A DNA stretch of 64,000 nucleotides from Candidatus Hydrogenedentota bacterium (GTDB taxonomy: Bacteria > Hydrogenedentota > Hydrogenedentia > Hydrogenedentales > JAEUWI01): the NCBI GenBank assembly GCA_016182605.1, contig JACPGE010000008.1:62001-126000 (forward strand), read 5' to 3'. Positions 57,244-64,000 of the stretch are shown here, piece by piece. Position 1 is the first letter of the stretch; each line of letters begins with the position of its first letter. The notes under the pieces were generated by a model, which was not told the origin of the DNA, did not search any database, and saw nothing but the letters and a program-made list of their open reading frames with translations. Both the position numbers and the translations under genes were made by a program.

Positions 57244-57495
57244 TCACCTTAAAATGATCGTCCTGAAAGAGCCAAACAAATCGCAGTTCCCAAGTGCAGT
57301 GCGGGGAGTAAACGGATTTGGAGCCTGTCGCACCACTTCAGGGCTGAATCTCTGGCTGTCCAGGCCCCTGAACGGTAATCCGGGGCTATTATATTGACCA
57401 CTTGGGGCCACGTAATAGAATCGACCCACCGGAGCGCGGAATTCATCCGTTTGACGAATATAGTTTTGGATACGCGAGGCATGTTCATGGTCCAC
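57244..57495 (-). CDS. Possible small ORF in the surE insertion
   Basis: 83 aa from GTG 57495; the frame is open for another 20 codons upstream, overlapping the end of the HEPN gene. The sequence (IQNYIRQTDEFRAPVGRFYY) is unlike a shadow ORF but has no family match that I recognise and no good ribosome-binding site. It may equally be noncoding. Confidence 0.25.
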   Translation of the reverse strand: MDHEHASRIQNYIRQTDEFRAPVGRFYYVAPSGQYNSPGLPFRGLDSQRFSPEVVRQAPNPFTPRTALGNCDLFGSFRTIILR

Positions 57496-57550
57496 GACAA
57501 GTGATTCGCCAGAGTATGAGAGAGGGCGGCCGTTCTTCCCCGCACACTTT

Positions 57551-59164
57551 TCAGTCTACCTGCAGTCCGCACACATCCAGCCACTGTCTATTCCAGGCAA
57601 AACGCCACCTTCCAATAGCCTGTACTTTAGAATTCATAATATCGGGCGACTGAATCCGGCCGGCAACCTGATATCGTAGCGTACATATCAAATCACAACC
57701 CAGCCCAAATCCTGCGAGTCGCCGTCGACGGTAGTCTCGTCTGAACAAATTCAATTGAACGAAACCTATAGGCAAGTAGGCTGACAGATGCCAACGATTC
57801 TGTTTCCTCGCACACTTTCTCGCAACGCGTACAATGTAGCTGCGGTACATTCGAATCGTTTCCATGACATCAGCGTCGTTCAGGTCATCGATGACCAAGT
57901 CGGCCCTGATTACAGAATACCAAGAGTTTCTGTGGATCGACACATTTCTGCAGTTTACTTTGGGAAACCCAAAGTCATCGTGCAAACGTTGCATGGTCAC
58001 TGGCCAATGAATCTGAAAACTAGTTAGTAAAGTGTCGATTCGACCAAGGAAATGAGGTAATGAAAGCAAGGGAAAATAGTATACGCAATTATTCTCCAGA
58101 ACCCCCAAGTACCGGGATATATCATCAATATGCGCTTCCCGCAACTCTCTTAACCGTTGCCCGTCAAAACCGGCCCATCCACGCAGAGCCTTTCGACTAT
58201 AGAGAGAAAAAAAATAGCGATCAAATCCTGGAGCAAAGTACTCCGCAAGTATTCCTGATTGTATCGTCGACCATTGTATCTTCGCGTAGTGCCGTGAATT
58301 GGGACGAGCGAAAACGACCAACTGGCGTGTGTTCCCTATCTCCTGTTCCAGACACCCTTCAATTGTCCACCACGGGGACTTGGTTTCTTCTTGCAGTTCT
58401 TCCACCAGCAATTGATGTGGACGGATATAGCCGCGATCTTGCGAGACCAACAGGAATGCTTTCATAGCCACAGCAAGGCCGTTGCATGCATCCAGTAGGT
58501 CGTCGAATAAGCGCACTACAGCCCGAACACCGAGAGTCTCCTGTCGTTGACCCCTATCGCGATAACATATTTCATCCTTGCGAAACGTGAATCCGCCGTG
58601 CGCTATTCCATTTCGCACTATGTGTCGGTAGGACCGAGCAAAGCACCTGGTCGCGTCACGGTTGAGTTCTTGTACAACGGACCAAGTGTCAAGCCCTTCG
58701 GTCCCCTTGCCCCGATCACATCGAGAAAACCAGGCAACAGGTCGAGTAAGTGGTGTTAACACCCCTTCGATAAGACGCAGATAGGCAGGATGAATCTTGT
58801 CGTCTATGAATCGAATAGTATCGAACTCGTCACCGATGCCGAATAGTTTATCGTGCCAATCCTGAGAATTAATCTCCCGAAGGAACAAGAAAGCATTGTT
58901 GATTTCATCGCTGAATTGTTCAAGACACTCTCGTAGCCTTACTGTGTCAGTCTCATCTCGATGTTGAAGCCACAATGCAAACGCATCATATACTTCGAGA
59001 TCAAAAAACTTTTCTGGGCGTTTGTCCAAATAGTGGCGGAGAGAAAGGCAATGCGATCCAAGTGCGTCGAGGATTAACGGAAATGCCGTAGCAATTCGGA
59101 CTTTATCACGAGAATCGAGTTCCCGTGTTAACGCATTGCACAATCGATTATGAAGTGGGTGCAT
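57551..59164 (-). CDS. HEPN-motif protein, candidate defence ribonuclease
   Basis: 537 aa, soluble, no membrane or signal segment. FARSYRHIVRNGIAHGGF contains R184-x4-H189 (RNGIAH), the catalytic motif form of HEPN ribonucleases, set in a helical region as expected. The C-terminal half (360-537) is beta/alpha with many aromatic residues and is not recognised. Codon use and GC are clearly lower than in neighbours. The ATG is preceded by the palindrome ATACTTAAGTAT (59170-59181). The only long gene in the insertion at surE. Function beyond HEPN is inference. Confidence 0.72.
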   Translation of the reverse strand: MHPLHNRLCNALTRELDSRDKVRIATAFPLILDALGSHCLSLRHYLDKRPEKFFDLEVYDAFALWLQHRDETDTVRLRECLEQFSDEINNAFLFLREINSQDWHDKLFGIGDEFDTIRFIDDKIHPAYLRLIEGVLTPLTRPVAWFSRCDRGKGTEGLDTWSVVQELNRDATRCFARSYRHIVRNGIAHGGFTFRKDEICYRDRGQRQETLGVRAVVRLFDDLLDACNGLAVAMKAFLLVSQDRGYIRPHQLLVEELQEETKSPWWTIEGCLEQEIGNTRQLVVFARPNSRHYAKIQWSTIQSGILAEYFAPGFDRYFFSLYSRKALRGWAGFDGQRLRELREAHIDDISRYLGVLENNCVYYFPLLSLPHFLGRIDTLLTSFQIHWPVTMQRLHDDFGFPKVNCRNVSIHRNSWYSVIRADLVIDDLNDADVMETIRMYRSYIVRVARKCARKQNRWHLSAYLPIGFVQLNLFRRDYRRRRLAGFGLGCDLICTLRYQVAGRIQSPDIMNSKVQAIGRWRFAWNRQWLDVCGLQVD

Positions 59165-59395
59165 TAAATATACTTAAGTATGTTAAAGGGAAAGAGTAAT
59201 CGAGCCGCACTTGTTAGAACGCGGCCTAAACGAACGTCAAGAGTAAGGCGACGCGCCAGCGCTCTTTTACAGGATTCAAGACGGGTATGCACTCCGACAA
59301 GTAATTTCTTAGGAGTTTCGGGGGCATTGGTGGAGAGCGAAAAAATACTACTGTAACGAGAGTGTTATTTTACGCGCCGGGGATCGTTTCGTCAA
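59165..59395 (-). promoter_or_regulatory. Leader of the HEPN gene with a duplicated promoter
   Basis: The right-hand repeat block supplies TTGACG (59395-59390), 17-nt spacer and TAAAAT (59372-59367) pointing at the HEPN gene, with a leader of about 200 nt. A decayed operator, TACTACTGTA, lies at 59347-59356. The 12-bp palindrome ATACTTAAGTAT (59170-59181) is next to the start. Confidence 0.5.
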
Positions 59396-59430
59396 TCCCA
59401 TACGCCAACGAATCCGCCCGCGCCCCGCGC

Positions 59431-60126
59431 TCAGATCTCCAGCGTGGAGATCGCGATCCCGCCGCCGAAGCACACCGTCACGTCCGTGCCGGGGACCTGG
59501 TCGCGGCCCTGGTAGCGGCCGCGCTGGTAGCGGTAGTGTTCGCCCTCCATCTTGTACTCGATCGGCAGGCAGGTGCGGCAGGGCTCGGTCCAGTGGACCT
59601 CGGGAATCACCGCGTCGTCGCGGTGGGGGAAATTGGCGTTCCAGAACCGGCCCCGTTGCCACGCCTGGCCTTCGAGGAGCCCCAACACACGGTGCGCGTG
59701 GTCCACGGCGCGTTCCCAGTTCAGCGGGAAGCCCTCGTGAAAATACTGGGAGAAGGCGACGGCGCGCACCCCGTGAAAGGCGGCCTCCCGCGCCGCGCCG
59801 ACCGTCCCCGACAGGTAGATGTCGTGGCCGAGGTTGCCGCCCTCGTTGATGCCCGACACGACCCATGCCGCGTCCTGTGCGAAATAGGCGAGGCCCAGGC
59901 GCACGCAATCCGCGGGCGATCCATGCACGGCGTAGCGGTTTTCGCCGCGCTGCTCCACCTTGATGGGTGTATTCATGGTGGTGAGGTGGCTGCAGCCCGA
60001 CTGCACCGTGGCGGGCGCGACAATCACGGGCGTCCAATCGCCCCAGTGCCGTACCGCCGTTTCCAGCGCCTCGATTCCCGGCGCGTCAACACCGTCGTCG
60101 TTTGTAATGAGGATAATCCGGGACAA
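59431..60126 (-). CDS. surE: 5'-nucleotidase SurE
   Basis: 231 aa. Metal-binding N-D-D motif in LITNDDGVDAPG (residues 9-11), Ser of QSGCSHLTT, and Asn of VVSGINEGGNLGHD. SurE removes phosphate from nucleoside monophosphates and short polyphosphate. Full length and intact; its last 17 codons are duplicated 2.3 kb downstream. Confidence 0.95.
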   Translation of the reverse strand: MSRIILITNDDGVDAPGIEALETAVRHWGDWTPVIVAPATVQSGCSHLTTMNTPIKVEQRGENRYAVHGSPADCVRLGLAYFAQDAAWVVSGINEGGNLGHDIYLSGTVGAAREAAFHGVRAVAFSQYFHEGFPLNWERAVDHAHRVLGLLEGQAWQRGRFWNANFPHRDDAVIPEVHWTEPCRTCLPIEYKMEGEHYRYQRGRYQGRDQVPGTDVTVCFGGGIAISTLEI

Positions 60127-60501
60127 ATCCTGTGCGCTCCTTTGGGGTGGCTTCGGTTGCGGTGCGCCGCGTTCCCGGCCTGGCGCTCGCGGGTCCGGTT
60201 AAGCGCCTGGCGCGGGTTCGACAGTCAGCGGGGCCGCGCTTTGCCGCACCGCATCATAGAAGAGACGCGCCATGGTAGCGCGTTTCCCGGTGGCAATTCA
60301 GCCTGCCTCCCGCCCCGAAATCGGTGCTTGCATAATTCCGCCCTCGAAACTACTATATATGCCACCGGCCCATCGTCGCAGCTACCAGATGTGCCGAATC
60401 CGGGCTGCTGCGGCGTTTACTTGCTCCTGCCGCCTCCGTTATCATGTTCTTGCTGGCTGTACCCGGTCCCCTTTCAATGTCCTGCTGGAGAACGTCCCAC
60501 A
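60127..60501 (+). promoter_or_regulatory. Divergent region between surE and pilT
   Basis: About 375 nt. A possible promoter for pilT is TTGCAT (60328-60333), 17-nt spacer, TACTAT (60351-60356). Nothing else stands out. Confidence 0.4.
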
Positions 60502-61554
60502 ATGGATATCCAAGACCTCTTTGATCTTGTCGCCCAGGAAAAGGCCTCCGACCTGATTATCAGCGCGGGGGCGCCCCCGATACTGCGCATCAACGGCCAG
60601 CTCTTCCGCAGCCGCACCGACTCGCTCACCCCGGAGCAAACGCAGGCCCTCATCTATGGCTTCCTCACCGAGGAACAGCAGGCCCGTTTCGAAAAGAACC
60701 GCGAACTGGATTTTTCCCTGGCCGTAGGGCGCAAGCACCGCTTTCGCGTCAATGTGTACCGGCAGAAGGGGGCGGTTACGGCCGCGCTCCGGCCCATACC
60801 GGAGAAGATACCCAATCTCGAAGATCTTGGCTTTCCCAAAGGGCTGAAAGAGATCGCGAATGCCAAACAGGGCCTGGTGCTGGTGACTGGCCCGACGGGA
60901 CACGGCAAAACGACGACGCAGGCGGCGCTAATCGACCAGATCAACAACAAGCGGGCGTGTCATATAATTACCATCGAAGACCCCATCGAGTACGTCCATA
61001 CCCACAAGCGCAGCATTGTGGACCAGCGCGAAGTGGGAGACGACACCATGAGCTTCCCCAACGCCCTCAAGTATGTGCTCCGCCAGGACCCGGACGTCAT
61101 CCTCATTGGGGAAATGCGCGACCTGGAGACCATCAAGGCGGCCCTGACCGCGGCGGAAACGGGGCATCTCGTCTTTGCCACCCTGCATACCAACGACGCC
61201 ATCCAGACGGTGGACCGCATCATCGACGTGTTCCCGGGCGGGGAGCAGACGCAGATCCGGTTTCAGCTCTCGATGACGCTCTTAGCCATTGTGGCACAAC
61301 GGCTTATACCTACAGCGGACCACACGGGGCGGGTCCTCGCCTGCGAATTGCTCAAGAACAATACGGCCATTGCCAACCTGATTCGTGAGGGAAAGACCCA
61401 CCAGGTGTACAGTGTGGTGGAGACCAGCGCCCGCGAAGGCATGATCACCATGGATCGCTCCATCAAGAAGCTCTACATGGACGGCGCCATCAGCTACGAG
61501 GACGCCCTGGCGAACATGCGGAACACCAAGGAACTCGAAGAGGTCGAAAAGTAA
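60502..61554 (+). CDS. pilT: Type IV pilus retraction ATPase PilT
   Basis: 350 aa. N-terminal MDIQDLFDLVAQEKASDLI, Walker A GPTGHGKTT (130-138; His replaces the usual Ser), the Asp box IITIEDPIEYVH, Walker B GEMRDLETIKAAL, and the His box GHLVFATLHTNDA. It drives pilus retraction for twitching or DNA uptake. The 730-aa in-frame reading starting at 59362 is not real upstream of 60502. No other pil gene is adjacent. Confidence 0.95.
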   Translation: MDIQDLFDLVAQEKASDLIISAGAPPILRINGQLFRSRTDSLTPEQTQALIYGFLTEEQQARFEKNRELDFSLAVGRKHRFRVNVYRQKGAVTAALRPIPEKIPNLEDLGFPKGLKEIANAKQGLVLVTGPTGHGKTTTQAALIDQINNKRACHIITIEDPIEYVHTHKRSIVDQREVGDDTMSFPNALKYVLRQDPDVILIGEMRDLETIKAALTAAETGHLVFATLHTNDAIQTVDRIIDVFPGGEQTQIRFQLSMTLLAIVAQRLIPTADHTGRVLACELLKNNTAIANLIREGKTHQVYSVVETSAREGMITMDRSIKKLYMDGAISYEDALANMRNTKELEEVEK

Positions 61555-61577
61555 GGGGCCCCCCGGCACCCGATTTT

Positions 61578-61586
61578 TGCTATACT
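61578..61586 (+). promoter_or_regulatory. Extended -10 element upstream of the sigma gene
   Basis: TGCTATACT between pilT and the sigma gene. It is followed by an A-rich start region and an in-frame ATG at 61597. Confidence 0.5.
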
Positions 61587-61674
61587 GTAAAAAAAGATGG
61601 AACCCCCTGCACCTTGCGGGGATACACATACGTACACGGAAGCAGCAGTTCTGCTGAAAGCGAGAACAAGAGTC

Positions 61675-62349
61675 ATGGCGGAAGGCTTGGAAAACGTCGT
61701 CGCGCTCCCCCAGAAGCAACACCTCAAAGTGCTGGACAAGTCCGGCGTTCCGGTGCGGGAATGGGCGGATGAGACCCTCATGCTCGAACACGGGCGGGGC
61801 TCCGAAGCTGCGTATGAGGAGTTGGTCCGCCGCCACCAGCGGGGGGTGCTGAACTATACCTTCCGCATGGTGAACAACCGCCAGGTCGCGGAAGAATTGA
61901 CCCAGGAAGTGTTTATTGCGCTGGTGAAGAACGCGGGGCGCTATCAGCCCACCGCAAAGTTCACCACGTACCTCTATACGATTGCCTCCAATATCGTCTC
62001 CAAGGAATGGGCGCGCCAAAAACGCCGCCCGAAACTGTTCAGCCTCTCCTCGTGGTGGAACGGCCACGACGACGAAGACGGGCTCAACCCCATGGAACAT
62101 ATTGGCGACGAGCGGGCCAGCGTGATGGCGGCGTTCCGGCGCGGCGAGATCTCGGAGGCGGTTAATGCCGCCCTGCGCCACTTGCCGGCCCACCAGCGGG
62201 AAGCCTTTGTGCTGCGGCGCTTCCAGGACCTGTCGTACGAGGAAATTGCCGATGTGATGGAGGTGCCCGTGGGCACCATCAAGTCGCGGATCGTGCGTGC
62301 CGAACGCGCGTTGCGCCCCTATTTGGAAAAGTACCGGGAATACGTGTGA
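61675..62349 (+). CDS. ECF RNA polymerase sigma factor
   Basis: 224 aa. Region 2: FRMVNNRQVAEELTQEVFIAL and KFTTYLYTIASNIVSKEW. Region 4: ALRHLPAHQREAFVLRRFQD and YEEIADVMEVPVGTIKSRIV. Closest in look to RpoE/SigW-type factors. ATG 61675 is preferred, leaving about 45 residues before region 2; ATG 61597 near the -10 is possible. The anti-sigma gene follows. Confidence 0.9.
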   Translation: MAEGLENVVALPQKQHLKVLDKSGVPVREWADETLMLEHGRGSEAAYEELVRRHQRGVLNYTFRMVNNRQVAEELTQEVFIALVKNAGRYQPTAKFTTYLYTIASNIVSKEWARQKRRPKLFSLSSWWNGHDDEDGLNPMEHIGDERASVMAAFRRGEISEAVNAALRHLPAHQREAFVLRRFQDLSYEEIADVMEVPVGTIKSRIVRAERALRPYLEKYREYV

Positions 62350-62453
62350 TTGCCCGGTGGTGATACTGGCTGCGGGTTGTTAACTTGGGAACGATACGCC
62401 TGCTGCACGGATACTTGGCTGTGTGCAGCGGCGCCTAACGTGGATTGAGTCCG

Positions 62454-63161
62454 ATGAAACTGGAGCATAAATTACAGCGGCATCCCTTCCGGTACCAATT
62501 GATGGCGTGGGCTGAGTCCCACGTCAATCCCGGTATCCCCGTGCCTGCCGCCATCGCCGCGCACCTGGCCGAGTGCCCTGAATGCGCCGAAGAAGCCCGC
62601 GAAATGCGCGCCTCCCTCGAATTCGTCGCGTTGGCCCCCGCACTGGAGCCCTCGGAAGAACTGACCTCCAGCATTCTCCTTCACGCCAAGGCCACGCGCA
62701 AGGCCGTCGCCCGCGAAGCCCGCCGCAATGCCGCGCCCATGGCCGCACTGCGCGGTCTCGGCTATGCCGCCGCCCTTTTCCTCGTCACCGGCCTCGTCTT
62801 TGGCGCCGTGCTCGGCAATCCCGCGCGCGAAACCGGCCAGACCGAGATCCAGCTCACCCACGCCCCCATGATGATTACCGAAGAGGCCGATCCTGGCGTC
62901 TCCCCCGAATCGATCCGCAAGGCGAACGCCGAAGTGCGCACGCTCTCCGCGGCGGTGCAGGTGGCCGCGCGCAAGCAGACCCAGCCTCCGGAAATCCAGC
63001 AGCAGATCCGCAACGTCAGCGCGCTCGACGTGGACATCGCGGCGGCCATCAAGGCCCTGGAACGCAACCCCGGCTGCGTCCGTGCCACGCACATCGTGCA
63101 CGCGAACCTCAAGCGCCAGGCGGAAACCCTGCGCTCGCTGTACAAGCGCCAGACCCTCTAA
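62454..63161 (+). CDS. Zinc-finger anti-sigma factor
   Basis: 235 aa. The HxxxCxxC zinc site is in AAHLAECPECAEEAREM (about 36-52), then one membrane helix at about 103-125 (GYAAALFLVTGLVFGAVLG), then an extracytoplasmic helical tail. It should hold the sigma factor encoded 104 nt upstream. ATG 62454 preferred to TTG 62445. Confidence 0.85.
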   Translation: MKLEHKLQRHPFRYQLMAWAESHVNPGIPVPAAIAAHLAECPECAEEAREMRASLEFVALAPALEPSEELTSSILLHAKATRKAVAREARRNAAPMAALRGLGYAAALFLVTGLVFGAVLGNPARETGQTEIQLTHAPMMITEEADPGVSPESIRKANAEVRTLSAAVQVAARKQTQPPEIQQQIRNVSALDVDIAAAIKALERNPGCVRATHIVHANLKRQAETLRSLYKRQTL

Positions 63162-63188
63162 ACGGGCCGCTATAACGCAGCGGATTCT

Positions 63189-64000
63189 TCAGGCACTCGC
63201 TGCGGCCACGCTCCGGAAAATCTCCAGCGATTTCACCGCCGTCTTCTCCCAACTGAACGCGCGCGCCCGGGCTATCCCCTGTGCCGCCAGCCGCTGCCGC
63301 AAGGCCTCATCGGTCAACAGCAGCGCAAGCTGATCCGCCATCTCCTCCACCGACCAGGGATCCGCGAGCAGTCCCGCGCCGTCGAGCACTTCCGGCAAGG
63401 CGCACGTGGTGGGGCCGAGCACCGGCGTGCCCGAGGCCATCGCCTCCACGGCGGGTATCCCGAAGGACTCGCAGAGCGACACGAAGAACAGCGCTTCCGC
63501 CTCGCGCATGAGCGCGGGCATGTCTTCACGGCCCACATGGCCGATGAAATGGATGCGTTCCGGATGGGGGACGGCCTTCGCCGCACGCATCACGGGAGCG
63601 GTGCTTGCCGTTGCCGCGTCTTGCGCGCCCGCGATCACAAAGTGTTGGGGCAGTTCCGGATGCTGTGCCATGCACCGGCCAAAGGCCTCGATCATGCGCA
63701 CCAGATTCTTTCGCGGCGAGAGGCGGCCCGTGAACAGTACAAAACGTTCCGGCAGCCGGTAGGTCTCCCGCACGTGCGCGGCTGCGACGGCGTCGTGCAC
63801 GGCGGAGAAGGCCGGGGCGCATGCGTGGTGCGTCATTGAAATGCGATTCAGGGGAATGCCCGACAAGGCCGCGAGCTGTTGCCGCGAATCTTCACTCACT
63901 ACAATGACATGCTGCGCAAAGCACCGCGCCATCCGCGTGGCACGCGCCAGGCCGCGGCGATCCCGGGCGCTCAGGCATTCCGCCTGCTCCCGGTAGAGGC
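63189..64000 (-). CDS. Glycosyltransferase family 1/4-type (N-terminus outside window)
   Basis: About 270 aa visible; the frame is open to the right edge, so the N-terminal half is missing. GT-B C-terminal domain: VLFTGRLSPRKNLVRMIEAF, then ALFFVSLCESFGIPAVEAMA (EX7E donor site) and GTPVLGPTTCALPEVL. A retaining nucleotide-sugar transferase, acceptor unknown. Ends 28 nt after the convergent anti-sigma gene. Confidence 0.9.
   Translation of the reverse strand, partial: LYREQAECLSARDRRGLARATRMARCFAQHVIVVSEDSRQQLAALSGIPLNRISMTHHACAPAFSAVHDAVAAAHVRETYRLPERFVLFTGRLSPRKNLVRMIEAFGRCMAQHPELPQHFVIAGAQDAATASTAPVMRAAKAVPHPERIHFIGHVGREDMPALMREAEALFFVSLCESFGIPAVEAMASGTPVLGPTTCALPEVLDGAGLLADPWSVEEMADQLALLLTDEALRQRLAAQGIARARAFSWEKTAVKSLEIFRSVAAASA

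Noticed and set aside
59362..60501. Long N-terminal extension of PilT in frame
   Set aside because: The stretch is antisense to surE; PilT begins normally at 60502.

Overview
The window is a GC-rich chromosomal segment from a diderm, free-living bacterium. The diderm call rests on an OmpA-type lipoprotein, PilT and several signal-peptide or lipobox proteins. The cargo includes secreted DUF1080 and ADP-ribosylglycohydrolase enzymes, a ceramidase-fold protein, many ECF sigma factors with unusual anti-sigma partners, and carboxypeptidase-regulatory-like secreted domains. This mix recalls PVC-like or Hydrogenedentota lineages; that placement is inference, because there is no rRNA gene in the window.

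Layout. 1-3030: an ECF sigma factor fused to a membrane anchor and Ig-like domains, running off the left edge. 3291-7182 (minus): arginine genes argD-argF-argG behind a zinc-ribbon gene. 7513-10600: a small membrane protein, then a complete BsuBI/PstI-type restriction-modification pair with a leaderless promoter. 10637-18603 (minus): thiolase, carotenoid oxygenase, a tightly overlapping four-gene operon (nucleotidyltransferase, 78-aa protein, YjbR, NUDIX), acs and a ceramidase-like protein. 19026-23952: VWA/OmpA lipoprotein, a nested REP repeat, and an ECF sigma factor with a membrane VWA protein. 24448-29407: queF, a tandem-domain queD, enoyl-CoA hydratase, a sigma-54 activator and a MOSC protein. 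29452-40322 is accessory DNA: REPIN-like repeats, a DUF433/PIN pair, HigBA, a UDP-sugar decarboxylase, a PilZ protein, an IS1634-type insertion sequence, and two coupled ATPases behind a promoter whose -10 lies in a large inverted repeat. 40444-49454: DUF1080 protein, HisG-like protein, SixA, a Kef-type antiporter, a phosphodiesterase lipoprotein and a secreted ADP-ribosylglycohydrolase. 49927-56979: guaB-guaA, yebC, ruvC, a PadR/HAAS membrane pair and a secreted protein. 57014-59485: an AT-richer insertion carrying one HEPN-motif gene, bracketed by two copies of the surE 3' end plus its downstream promoter. 59431-64000: surE, pilT, an ECF sigma/anti-sigma pair and a partial glycosyltransferase.

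Regulatory themes. Several genes (methyltransferase, DUF433, higB, a membrane protein, PadR) have a -10 element 5-7 nt before the ATG and so should be leaderless. A TGN-TATACT extended -10 recurs. Three ECF sigma genes each use a different control architecture: fused extracytoplasmic domain, VWA anti-sigma-like protein, and zinc-finger anti-sigma.

The best candidates for something undescribed are the HEPN gene inserted at surE and the two-ATPase operon with its palindromic operator. I saw no tRNA, rRNA or CRISPR array.
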